From assembly GCF_014805685.1 (NCBI RefSeq), contig NC_060906.1, forward strand, positions 10,343,846 through 10,407,845: a DNA stretch of 64,000 nucleotides, written 5' to 3'. The notes beneath the pieces were generated by a model, which was not told the origin of the DNA, made no database searches, and saw nothing but the letters and a program-made list of their open reading frames with translations. Numbering within the stretch: position 1 is the first letter of the stretch; each line of letters starts with the position of its first letter. This document shows, piece by piece, positions 27,869 through 39,900 of the stretch. Made by a program: the position numbers and the translations under genes. The stretch is from Silurus meridionalis. Taxonomy: Eukaryota; Chordata; Actinopteri; Siluriformes; Siluridae.

Positions 27869-27890
27869 ATATATATATATATATATATAA
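27468..27890. repeat. AT and CTAT microsatellites with a shared dispersed repeat between
   Basis: (AT)n at 27468-27546 and (CTAT)n at 27812-27867 followed by (AT)n to 27889. Between them, 27555-27745 matches the interior of the mettl13-intron hAT element (39395-39570), for example CATGGGCATG..CAAATAT..GCTT.ATGCAAA. Confidence 0.85.
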
Positions 27891-28264
27891 TAAAAATGAT
27901 CAAACAGAAATGTTCGAATTGAATTAATTGTGCATTAATAAAAGTTGCAAAGGGAAAATTATTATATCTTTATCAAGTCACCTGTTAGTGGGAGGTATTT
28001 ATTAGGCAGCGAGTGAACATTTTTCCTCAAATTTGACGTGTTAAAAGCAAGAAAAATGGGCAAAAGAATTTGAGTTTGACGAGGGCTAAATTGTGATGTC
28101 TAGATGTCTGGGTCTGAGCGTCTCCAGAACTGCAGCTCTCGTGGGCTGTTCCCAGTCTGAGTGGTCAGAATCTATCAAAAGTGCTCCAAGGAAGGAACGG
28201 TGGTGAACCGACAGACGAGCTTCTGTAGCTCAAACAGTGTGATAGAACAATGATAGTGCTCAAA

Positions 28265-28650
28265 CAAATGATAGTGTTTTAACCTGCATTTGTGTATGAT
28301 GTGGTGAACTGTGTTTATATATCCACAATATTTTAGTAAAGAATTTAAGCAAGTTTTTAATGCAGTGCTGCCTCAGGGCCCGAATATAATGGGCATGGAA
28401 ATGCGCAGAGATTTCTCCAGAATCTCAAAATCTTTTCATGAAATCATGTACGGTAAATTTTGTGAATGCATTTTGTTTTGCAGATTGATGAACCTCTGCT
28501 TCTCTAAGATACTCTTTCTAAACCCAGTCATGTTGCTGACCTTTTTCCAATTAACTGAATTAGCTGCAAAATGTTCTTCCAGCTGTAGGGATTTAGTAAC
28601 ACTTACTTTTCCAGCCATTTGTTGCTCCCATCCTATAAAATTCTAAACAA
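28265..28650 (-). mobile_element. Tc1 fragment related to the nested copy at 20403
   Basis: It shares the order TGCAGTG.TGCCT.AGGGCCC, CAGAGATTTCTCCAGA and ATTGATGAA with 20780-21000, and ends with CAGCCATTTGTTGC. Only broken pieces of the transposase N-terminus remain on the minus strand. Confidence 0.6.
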
Positions 28651-29052
28651 CTTGACTTTTCCTTAAAATTGCACATTTCCTCAGTTTTTTTTTCCCTCAG
28701 AGATTTACAAAGATTTACTTCCGGTTGTTTTATCTAAAAAATAGTATAATATGATTACTTACAGGACTCACATTGCATGGCTTGAATACATGTATTCATA
28801 AATTGCACTGTTGTATAATTGTATTTGTGCTAGCAAGAGCAGTGCTAAACAATAATATATTGTGCTACCAAGAACAGTGTCCCCCTGTGACATCAGAGCA
28901 GCAGACTACCACAAACATCACACAGAAATAATAAGACAGTGTTAAGAAAGCACCAGACCACCATTGGGTTCATCACCAATAGTTCAATATAAATGTATAC
29001 GCTTTAGGAAAGATACATTTTTCTTTATATGAGCAGAGACATGGGTCTAGTA

Positions 29053-29241
29053 CAGTGGTTCTTAACCTAGGTTCGATCGAACCCCAGGGGTTCGGTGAGT
29101 CAGTCTCAGGGGTTCGGGGGAGGTCAAGACACACACCCGACTCATATGATTCGGGATGACACGCCCCGCTTAAGAAGGGTTCGGTGGATGCGCATATGAA
29201 ACTGGTGGGGTCAGTACCTCCAACAAGGTTAAGAACCACTG
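29053..29241. mobile_element. hAT-type MITE, 189 bp, with perfect TIRs and TSD
   Basis: Perfect terminal inverted repeats CAGTGGTTCTTAACC/GGTTAAGAACCACTG, flanked by the 8-bp duplication GTCTAGTA (29045-29052 and 29242-29249). The TIR resembles the Charlie/SPIN group of hAT elements (family knowledge). There is no coding capacity. It lies about 700 bp downstream of the itpa stop. Confidence 0.9.
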
Positions 29242-29780
29242 GTCTAGTAGGATCTTGTAGCTTGATTCATCTCACTTCCTCACTTACAAGTTCTCCAATT
29301 TTCAGTTTGTTTTACTTTTCTTGATCACAACCTGCTCTGTCATGCTAACCAGCTAATTGCAATGTAAGAAAAAGCAAATGATGAGGTAACGATCACAGCA
29401 TTTACAATACAACATTAGCAGTCAACTTTCTGAGTGTTGTTGACGCGATCACATAAATCACGTAATAAAGGAATTAGAAATACTCTTTTTTTTACTATAA
29501 TAAGCATGAATATAACAAGAATAACCTAATTTAAAAATGAATTAGTAACCCTGAAAATTATTTTTCTTTTAAGTCAGAGTTGTTTTGTTTTTATAAATTG
29601 CAGCCCCAGGCCTCAACTTGGAATTGAAAAATCTGTTTCCGAGCTCTAAAGGTTGGCACGTATAAAATTATTCCCGGGACGTCCATATATTTAATGGTTG
29701 AGAATGAAATTGCAGACTTTAATATTAAGAAGAAGCGCAAACACACACATAAATACCAAAGTTGTACGGTATATCATGTT

Positions 29781-29790
29781 TTTATTTATT
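29781..29790 (-). terminator. Candidate itpa poly(A) signal
   Basis: The plus strand reads TTTATTTATT, that is two overlapping AATAAA hexamers on the minus strand, about 135-145 nt after the itpa stop codon. This would give a short 3' UTR. Confidence 0.5.
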
Positions 29791-29923
29791 AAAAATGTAT
29801 TGCAGTGCCTGCATTTTTTTTTTTTTTACGAGTCTCGGGTTGATCGTTGCAACACGTCACGTGAGCCGAATGCCCAATATCAATGGGACGAGCCGATTTC
29901 CAGTTGGTTCAACCTGTTAGTGA

Positions 29924-30774
29924 TTAGTCAGCGTGTTTGGTGCGTTTGGTCTCTGGGACATCGTTTGGTTTGGAGAAGTGTTCAGACATGGCTGCCAGGG
30001 CACGGTACCGGTGAGAGATGGTGTTCTTCACTTCTTTAGGGAGCTCTGCATAACTGCACAGACCAAAAAAAAAAAAAAAAAAAAAAAAAAGAGGCAAACG
30101 AAGACAATGCCTAAATGATGTCATGCATAGAGTCAATAAAGTGTTAACAGTCAATATGATTAATATATTTTAGGGAAATATAGGTATAACATAGTAGCTA
30201 TAATAGTAGTATTTATAATATCATATAAATAGCCTCTTAATCCATTAGGAGCATCATATTGTAAACCGCTATAGCTTTCTGCACTATTTGCTGTTTTCAA
30301 GTTTTGCTACATAGAAAAAGAGGTACAAGTTGTTTTTTTGATATATTTTAATTTCTAGAAAATCTCCCCAAATTTCAGACACACTGTTTTAATCTCTATT
30401 TTGGATCATAAACAATGCATTTACTTTTCAATTCACGACTTTATATATCACTTGTATATAAATTGTGTATAACTTTTGAACAGTTGCACATACATTCTAC
30501 ATATCATATATTGTAAATGTTTATATCCTACATTTTTACACATATTGTGCCTTACACACTCCCTGCATTAATATAACTCCTTAACATTTGTTCATATATG
30601 TGTTTATATTTCTTCTTAGTGTACTGCTCATCAGCTTTAGCACATTTTTCACTGACAGCCTTTATATTGATTTACTTATAGATTACATGCTGTACATATA
30701 TTTGCATATTTATCTGTCAATTTGCACAACTGCTACTATTTGCACTTCTGGTAAATGCTAAACTGCATTTTTTT

Positions 30775-30830
<56 letters not shown>

Positions 30831-32874
30831 TCTCTCACTAGCTCTCACTAGCTCTCACTCACTCACTCTCACTCACTCAATCATTTGCACGTATTGTAAT
30901 GAATATTTGATCATTAGATATCCTACCAAAATCAAACGCCATATATTGTGCACTATATTATTATTATATTATATATTTGAAGCAGAAATACAGCTGGTGC
31001 TCAGTACGGCTCTTGAATGCAGTGGATGTTTCATGCAGCCACCGACATTCATCATATTATTAAAGTTGAAATTGTGCATCTCTGTCAACTCCCAGAATCA
31101 CTTCCTTTTCGTAAACAAATGGAAACTAAATATTTGACATTCTTTTTTTATTTCCAGGTGGGATTTTTTTTTTTTTTTTTTTTTTAAGTAAGATTGTGTT
31201 GTTGTGCACCAGCTCCATCTCTTGGTGAATGTGCAGAAATGTGATTGGCTCACGTTTGTTCATAGCCGTCAGGCTGGAAACAGGGATCCCATCCAAAGTC
31301 TCGGGGGCCTCTGGGCTCCACAATCCTGCCCTATATAACAGTAGAACATGTTAGTTGGGTTAATTATTAAACTTGTACAAAACAATGGGGTTATTTAGAC
31401 CCAAAGAGTTCTGTGGATTTCTCAGGAATGCTACAGCAGAAGGTTTTTATTTTCAGGAAAAGATCATTTACGATCCAAAATGACTTCAGGAACTATTTGT
31501 TCTAAATATATACACACACACTCTGTTGACATGCGTTCTTCATCAACTTATATTAAAAGAAAAAACACAACCCAGTTTAGAGGGTATGTTTGACAATGTG
31601 CTGCCTGTGCATGTGATATTTGACAGAGTTGACATGTTTTATATGGTGTATGAAACCAATATTATGTAAAATATGTACTAACTTCGGTGATCCCTCTGAA
31701 AAGCTGAACAGGCTCTTCTCTGCCAGGAGAAAAGGCGAATGTGCACAGAGCATAGGCTGATTTATCCTCAAAACCTGCTAAAAGCTTGTACAGTCCTGAC
31801 AACAGAGAAACGCATTACGTCTTACGAGTCTTAAAACCATGAATTCATATACAAATAACAGCACGGTCTTACCTTCTGGCTTCAGTTTATCCAGAAACCA
31901 TTTTCTAACGGAAACACCAATAAGTTTAGTGGATATTGATGACATTTCTAAATCTCTAGTACAAGATAAATGTGGGACTCTTTCTTACATGTATGGCCCT
32001 GGTAGACCTCCTAAAGCCTTAAAACATAAGCAGGTGTCCTCCACAATCACTGGCCCATCTACCTTTATAAGAGAAGCACAGAATTAAGCAGATCTTTACA
32101 AGTATTCCAAAATACTTGTAAATACGATGCAGAATGAAATAGAGTAGAAAACCTGTCTTGCTGCCTCTTTGCACTTCTGTATGGAGATCTCATCAGGCTC
32201 TCCTTGGTATTCAGGCACTGCAAACCAACACATAGACTTAAGAACATACACTATATAGGCAAGGTTTTGTGGACACCTGATCATCACACTTATAGATGGT
32301 TCACACTTCAAAATGCTGCCACAGAACTAAAACCACGCAATTGTACATGTCTTTACAGCTTTACATTTTCCCGTCACAAATCTATTCCAGCGTCACAATG
32401 TCGCTGTGCACTCAACCCCATTGAACATCTTTGGGATCAACTGCAACATTGAATGAACCCCAGGCGTCTTAAACAACATCAGCACCTGTATGTATCTCAC
32501 TAATGCTCTTGTGAATGCATGAACAGAAATGCCCACAGTCACACACCAAAGTTTAATGAAAATGCCTTCCCAGAATAGTGGAGCTTTTTATAACAGTAGA
32601 GTAAAAAATACACGTGGAATGAGATGTTCAGTGGACAGATGATGGTCTTATGGTCACGTGCACACAAACCTTTTTAGTGACTGATGCCAATATGGCTGCA
32701 TTCTGAAGTACTTACAATCAATCTTCTTGGAAATAAGTTTATAGGGGAATTTGTCACCAAGGATTTGAACTACCTGAAAGACAGAAACACAAAGATAGAT
32801 AGATAAAGAAAGAACGCATGAATGACAGACAGACAGACAGACATACAGATAGAGACAAAGAAAGCATGAATGAC

Positions 32875-32925
<51 letters not shown>

Positions 32926-32951
32926 GACAAAGAAAGCATGAATGAATGAAT

Positions 32952-33009
<58 letters not shown>

Positions 33010-33010
33010 G

Positions 33011-33060
<50 letters not shown>

Positions 33061-33167
33061 AGAAAGCAAGACAGACAGACAGACATAGATAAAGCATGAA
33101 TGACAGACAGACAAACAGATAGATAGACAGACAAAAAAGCTAGATAGAGACAAAAAAAACAAAGCAT

Positions 33168-33231
<64 letters not shown>

Positions 33232-33480
33232 TTTATAAATAGAGTAGATGCATAGATACATAGATCACAATATAGTATGGCAGAGCAGCAACTGCACAAA
33301 CCGAAACCAAATCCAATATTTTTTTTTATGCATACATAAATAATTCGCTTTATATATCCTATTGCTGACATACTAGTTTTTTTCCCCCCGAAACCAGATC
33401 TACATTTAAACTCTCACCTCCTCTAATTTCTTCGCGTTTCCTGTTACAAACACCACGGATCTTCCAGCCGGCACTGCCAT
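29924..33480 (-). CDS. itpa: Inosine triphosphate pyrophosphatase, complete, 8 exons
   Basis: Cytosolic nucleotide-pool sanitiser of the HAM1/ITPase family. It hydrolyses ITP, dITP and XTP to monophosphates plus pyrophosphate as an Mg-dependent homodimer (family knowledge). Exons on the minus strand: 33480-33418, 32773-32716, 32217-32153, 32062-31989, 31904-31873, 31795-31683, 31330-31254 and 30053-29924 (TAA). They sum to 612 nt, 203 residues, slightly longer than human (194) through a C-terminal tail rich in Lys/Thr. Signature parts: [12 protein letters not shown] (residues 10-21, nucleotide loop), [19 protein letters not shown] with the catalytic acidic pair, FGWDPCF, and SHRYRAL near the C-terminus. 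Pro31 equals human Pro32, the site of the common deficiency allele, and is intact. Intron 1 carries a long GATA/GACA array. Intron 7 ends in an extreme poly-T tract. A poly(A) signal (minus-strand AATAAA) lies near 29781-29790. Confidence 0.95.
30061..30092. repeat. Poly-A run (poly-T on the itpa strand) at the exon 8 acceptor
   Basis: About 26 A in a row on the plus strand. On the minus strand this is the polypyrimidine tract just before the itpa exon 8 acceptor TGTGCAG at 30060-30054. Confidence 0.9.
30779..30880. repeat. (CT)n microsatellite with CTCA-rich flank, itpa intron 7
   Basis: About 24 uninterrupted CT units, then CTCACTAG and CTCACTCA repeats. Confidence 0.9.
32262..32620. mobile_element. 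Tc1-derived MITE in itpa intron 2
   Basis: TATATAGGCAAGGTTTTGTG at the left end, CAACCCCATTGAACATCTTT and GAACCCCAGGCGTCTTAAAC in the middle, and AGTGGAGCTTTTTATAACAG at the right belong to the same family as 24340-24760. It separates exons 32773-32716 and 32217-32153. Confidence 0.6.
32795..33230. repeat. Compound GATA/GACA tetranucleotide array in itpa intron 1
   Basis: Blocks of (GATA)n and (GACA)n alternate with short AAAGAAAGCATGAATGA spacers. Main arrays are at 32877-32924 (GATA), 32952-33007 (GACA), 33011-33058 (GATA) and 33169-33230 (GATA). Long minus-strand reading frames made of YLSI or CLSV repeats here are translation artefacts. Confidence 0.95.
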
Positions 33481-33920
33481 GTTTAATAAACCCACCCACA
33501 CCGGCGCCGGCCATCTGCCTGAGTGACACCATAATCAACCAATAGAGTCATTTGATGAAAACTTTTCACCAATCATTGGACGCTTTTTATGGCCCGCCTT
33601 CCTAGAACATCAAATCAATGCCATGTGTAGTCGCGTGTCCGTCACAGAAATGTGTCCGGGTTGAGATGCAGGACATGTGGGGGAATAAATGAGAATATAA
33701 CATATATATGAAAGCAGGATCATTTCAGTTCGAGGCTGAACAGAATAATTGTATGAAATTAGTAACGTTAAGCTTATAAGAGATCCGCGTGCTGTAGATT
33801 GTAGTATTGTGTGTGTGTGTCCTGCATGGTGAAGGGCTGCTGGTGATCAGGATTAATAAGAAGAAGAATCAAAGGAAGACTCCTTTTTAAACAAGAGTGA
33901 TTTAATAGGGTGTGAGTAAG
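33481..33920. promoter_or_regulatory. Bidirectional itpa/mettl13 promoter interval
   Basis: The start codons of itpa (33480, minus) and mettl13 (33921, plus) are head-to-head with 440 bp between them. The interval has CCAAT at 33539-33543 and 33569-33573, ATTGG at 33575-33579, and a GC-box-like GGCCCGCC at 33591-33598; no obvious TATA box was seen beside them. Clustered CCAAT boxes are typical NF-Y sites of divergent housekeeping promoters. Most of the interval must be the two 5' UTRs plus a short core promoter. Confidence 0.7.
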
Positions 33921-36900
33921 ATGAGTCTGTTGCCGAGAACAGCGGAAGAGTTCAGCTCTGCGGATTACTGGGAGCGGTTTTTCCGCAAACGGGGAGAAAA
34001 AGCCTTTGAGTGGTATGGGGACTACACCTCCCTGTGTGGCGTGCTGCACAAGTACATCAAACCACGTGAGAAGGTAATAACAGCCATATGAGCGCACACT
34101 TCCTCCACACCGACACTGTAGACTCAATAACTCTCTGAATAAATACACTGGAGCTCTGCTTGAGGTTTGATTGTATATAAGTATATGGAGATCCACCTGG
34201 ACAAATCATGTCTTTCTTCATGGACCTCTATTAAAACTCAGTGACACTGTCTCGGCTTTTCTGGTCCTCCAGTGAACGGAGGTTGTAATGCTGAGGGCAT
34301 ACTGAGCCCTTCTATAATAATTAATATATACTCTCAAGGTTTCTTCCTCTTATCATCTCAAGGAGTTTTTCCTTTTCACTCTGTCCACTGGATCACTTAT
34401 TAGGGATAAACTTATAGGCTCTGAAATATAAATTCATATTTCATCACTTATTTATCGTGAAGCTGCTTTGGGGTGTTGTTAAAAGCACTTTACAAATAAA
34501 ACTCGATTGAAGTGAAGTAAATGATAATTATGTTGTTCTAACTATGGAGAAACAACATGAATGTAATGGTGAGCGGTTCATATACTTTTGCCTCAAGGAC
34601 AAAACAATATAAAAGTCTGAAAAGCCTGACTGATTGTAGGTGTGAAGTAAATATCATCACCTTTAGGATGAACTTGAAAACCTACTGAACTCCAAATATT
34701 CTCACCAACATCAGTACCCGATCTCACTAATGCTTTTTATCTAAATAGGTAATCCACCTATGACATTTGGCAGATGCCCTCAGCCATTGGACTTACATTT
34801 ATCTCATTCATAGAGCAACTAAGGATTAAGGGCCTTGCTCAGAGACCCTGGAGTGGTAGCTTGGTGTGATTGAGATTTGAACTCACAACCTTTTTTTTTT
34901 TTGGTATGCACAGTGTACAAATGTTCTATTTCTCAAAAAAAAAAAAAAAATGTGTACATCATGCTGTGGTGAGTTGTACAACATTGCTGGTTGTACAGAA
35001 CCAGTGAAATGCAGCAGCTTGAGGAGAACCATTCAGTTTTTTTTCTCATGATTTACTTTTGCAACAATCGTAACATAGTTTTCTAATACTGGGATGCCTG
35101 GGATATAATACCTTTATACTGGAAAGTGATAGCTCGGTGGATAAGATGTTGGACTTCTGAATGCAAGGTCATGGGTTCATATTCCAGGACCATGAAGCTA
35201 CCACTGCTGGACTTTTGAGCAAGGCCTTTAACCCTCAGTTGCTCAGCCATAGAACTGAGATAACTGTAAGTCCCTTTGGATAAGGGCATCTGTCATTGCC
35301 ATAAGAGTAAATGTAATGTGCAGGCAGAGGTGGTAGTGGTAAAAAAAAAAAAAAAAACCTCCGAGACATGGCAACATATATTGTTCTAGATGGGATTATA
35401 AATTGTTAATCTAGCAGAACTGTATCCAGAAACAAATTTCGAACATTATAACGTGTGTTCAAAGGGTTTTGCTGAACAGGAGTTTGATTTCTAACGAATG
35501 GTTTTCTCAGGTTTTAGTGGTGGGTTGCGGAAACTCAGAGCTGAGCGAACAGCTTTACGATGTCGGCTACCACCACTTAACCAACATCGACATTAGTGAG
35601 ACGGTTGTTGCTCACATGAACCAGCGAAACGTGCAACGCCGTCCCGACCTCACCTTTCATCAGGTGGATGCCACTCAGACGGGTTATGAAAGCGGGAGCT
35701 TTCAGGCTGCTCTGGACAAGGGAACTCTAGATGCCATGGCCTCGGAAGAGGAGGGCATCGTGGCCGGCAGGATGCTGGCCGAGGTTGGCCGGGTTCTGGC
35801 TGTGGGCGGCCGTTACGTCTGCGTGACTCTCGCCCAAGAGCATGTGATAAAGATGGCAGTGGAGCATTTTGCTGAAGCCGGCTTTGCTGTCCGTATTCAT
35901 TGCCTGAGCCAGCAGAATGCAGACTCCTCATTCTCACTTCCTGTATTTGTTCTAGTCTGCACCAAGTTCCGCCAGCCCGCTCCCTTCAAAGTGCTGGAGA
36001 TGTGCCAGGGGGAGGACGGTACCCTGTGTAGACTGGCATCGGTTGCTGAGCTCTTAGCTGCAGTAAAGGAACGGCAAGCGTACGCTCTCATGCTCCAGAA
36101 GCTGAAGGGGTCTACGGATACTTCCAGCACATCCTCCCTCACGCTGTGCCACGCAGCCACGGGTCGTCCCCGATACACACTCACGGTGCAGGACAGTCTG
36201 CCATCTGCCAAAGTACCCCGTGCCAACCACTTTGCTATTTTTATTGGTAGGAGCCATTTCTTACATGATTATTTCTGCCACTCTTTTTTAATTCCAATGC
36301 CAATACTTGTTTTGGATTTTGTAAAGTTCCTCAGGGTCGAGAATCCGATTGGTTGTACGGTTCTGCCGAGGGTCGCGCTCAGCTAGCCGCCAGCGCAAAC
36401 TTCCGCCGATTGATCGTTGTTGCAATGCATCGAGACCAGGAATATGAAGACATGCAAGCAGTCCAGTCCGAGCTCTCTCCATGGTGATGGAACTGGCACC
36501 TCCTGGAATGCCAGCCAATCAGCAGGTAAAGAGTTCTAAATTTTTTAAAGAATTTGTTACTAGAGGTAGACCGTTTGGTTTTGCAGATTAATCGGCGTGG
36601 AGAGTTGAATGCTGGAACTAACGGCTCGCATTAAAAATCCATGCCGATAGTTTTTCCGGGATGCATCGTACAGTACGAGAGTGGCCTCTAGAGGCGAGTC
36701 ACTGACACCATGTGCTGTTTGTTTTGACACGCATTTATTAAATTCAGCTCATGGTACAAATGTAATCTTACTTTAAAATGTTACAATTTCACATAAATAG
36801 AGTCACAATTTATAATGTCCATCTTTAAAAGTCCAGAGCATTGAAATTACATTTCTTTTTATTTTTGTAACAAAGTTCAGTACTATTTTACATGGTGTTT

Positions 36901-39900
36901 TTTTGTTTGTTTGTTTTTAAATCCACTATCCATTTTAAAACTATTGGTTGATTAATCGGTTATCGGCAAGTACGATCCGACCTTGCTATCAGTAAAATCC
37001 ACTATTGGTCAAGCTTTAGTTGCTACTATATTTATAATAAGTTTTTAGTATATTAGTTCTATAATTTCTATGCTGACTCCTGTCTCTGCAGGTGCCGTTT
37101 TTGTCTGTTGGAGGTGACCTGGGCTGGAGGGAGGTGGTGGGCCGAGGCATCAGTACCCTAACCGGCGAGTATTCTGTTGAAGATGTCCGAGGAGAAGACG
37201 GTCATATCTACCGTAGATTGATCTTCATGAATAACACTCAGCTGGTGCAGTCGGAAAGCCGCCTACGATCCACTTCTACAAGTGAGCACTTGTATTACCA
37301 GTGTGAGAGAGAAGACATTTCTCGAAGATCTTGTACTTGATTTTTTTTTTGTGCTTTTTCCAGCTGGTTCTGTGCAGAAAAAAAAGAGCAAAAAGAAATC
37401 GAAGGCTCCCACTGCTGAAACTCCAGCTTCGGTTAACAAGAATCACACTGTAGATCGAGGGTTTCTCTGTTGTACTCATCACGAGGTGATGATCGCAGGC
37501 TTTGCCATGTTGGGAAAGGAGGCCGTCAGTAATAAAGGTATGCTTTTGTGGTGGGTAGGCAGAAAAGTGGTGCAGTGTAATTATTTTTAGGCCTTGAGCT
37601 CAAAAGAAGCATTGATGAAACTATGATAGAACTATGACAGTGCTATGAATTCATTTCCATACATGCACTATTACCCGGTATTCACCCTGAAGCGCCGAGT
37701 GTGTGTTCTGATATTATAGCACAGTGAACAATGAGCAAGGTGAAAGTCAGTGAAGTAAAAGAATAGGAATATGAACTGATGACGCAGGTGATTATCAACC
37801 TTAATTGTTCATAATGTTGCTATGGTACAAGTGTAGTATTTGTATTGTGTCATATCCTGTATCATAGAACTTTTATAATGTGAATCGAGGGAAAATTAGA
37901 GCATTTTTGGAAAGGACTGCAAAAGCAACGTCTAAATCATAAATGTTACTCTGTTCATCTTTATTGGAAATTGGGATTATTGGGATTTTATTGTATAGAA
38001 AATATTTATTCAATTTAAATGTTGTAGTTTGTGTCAGAAATGCTGCTTAGTGGCAAAAGTCAATTCCAGATATCAATTTTTAACTTATAAATATATCCTT
38101 ATTGAGCAAGCCAGAGGAAATACTCCCTGAGAAAACAGGAAGAAGCAAGCTTGAGATGAATTTCTCTTCTCTTACTGTATAAGTCTAAAACTGTTTTAAC
38201 AGGAACCAATGAGCATCATTTCCGACTTCATTAACTATTTCATTATAAACGTAAAGTCTACTGTATTGAACAGAAATGATTCATTGTTCAATGGCTAGAG
38301 TGCAAGTTGCAATTGCAGTCCTGATGCTGTCCAAGGATGATCATCTACTGCTATCTTTATGTCTTCTACACTCTACCATCTACAGTAATCTCATGATGAT
38401 CGTTAGGATGTCCGTGTAAAAGCCTCCTCAGCAGCAGCAGCCTGAGCGGGTGATTTTCAGGTGAAAAAAGCTCAGAATAGAAGTAGGGCATCAGGACGGA
38501 TCAGGCAAGGCCGGAGAGCAGGAGGAGACGGGATCAGTGGTAACTCGAGAGTATGTGTAGCGAGAGAAAGAGAGAAAACAGATTTTTTTTTTAGGAATGC
38601 TCTTGTTCTGTAATATAAATTTATTATCTGGCCTATGTGAATTTTCAGTATTAATAGTAATTATACAAATATTTCTTGCTTTCAAATTGGTATTGATATT
38701 ATTTGATATTTTGTTGTGTTGCACAGACCGTCAGGTATCAGTGTTGGTGGTGGGGCTGGGCGGTGGAGGGCTGCCCCAGTTCATACGGGATTTTGTGCCT
38801 GGCGTGCTGGTGGAGGTTGTGGAACTCGACCCAGCTGTACTGGAGATGGCAAAAACCTGGTTCGGGTTCCAGCCTGACGATAGACTGAAGGTAACCCTGG
38901 GAGATGGTCTAGAACACATCAACACCTTGGAGAGTAAGGGTAAGGTTTTTTTCCCTTCATCATTTTTTTTTTCTTCTTCAAATGTTTGCGCTTTTGGTAC
39001 TAATATACTTGAGAGTATCTGGAAAACAGTAAAGTAAACTAAATGGTGCTTAAGTGGTACCATTCGCAATTGTTGACACTTCCAACCAGTGTTTTCACAG
39101 CATGGCAGAGGTGGCAAAAGTACACACATCCTTCAATTAAGTAGAAGTACAGATACTCATGTTTAAAAAAGACTCCGGTAAAAGTTGAAGTACTGACTAC
39201 ACTTTTCCACTCAAGTTAAAGTAAAGAAGTTTGGGCTCTGAAATGTACTTAAGTAAAAAGTAGCCATTATTACTACCAGTTTTAGTGTCACGCTGGTAAC
39301 TGGACCTCACATCATATTAATATTAGGGCCATCAATCGATTGAAATATTTAATCGCGCTGCTCTAAATGTACTTTAAATGAACACTTTCCAATTTTTTAA
39401 TACTCTGATCAGCATGGGTATGTTGGACAAATATTGAAGCTTTATGCAAACGATTATTTATTATCCCTAAAACCAAACTCATCATAGAGCATAAAGACAA
39501 ATTATTCTTGTAAATGTTTTTAATGGTGTTTTAAATTACATAAATTATCAGGACACAAAACGGAACCTTTGCTATGTTTCCACACGGACGGTTAATATGG
39601 TGATACCGGAGAAACTGCACCTCTTATAACTTTCATACAGATTACACAATCAGAAAATATTTTTTTATATTGATTTAAAATTAGACATTTCGAGAGCTTT
39701 CTATACATATATTTATTATGTCTGTGAGGCAAATATTCACTGCGATTCAGGGTGTTTTATTTGTGTGTCTGTGAAGAGAGATGAAGGAGACAGTAGAAAG
39801 TGCCCCTGTCTGTTTTCTTTACTTTACAAAAGCACAACATTTTGTTGTTATTATGAGTGTATACAAATAAAAGTAGACCCTTTACATATTCAAATTATGT

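Noticed and set aside
32790..33235. CRISPR-like array
   Set aside because: Repeats are tetranucleotides without unique spacers, in a vertebrate intron.
32654..33371. Long minus-strand frames full of YLSI and CLSV repeats
   Set aside because: They are translations of the GATA/GACA microsatellite. Only the short itpa exon 2 at 32773-32716 next to it is real.
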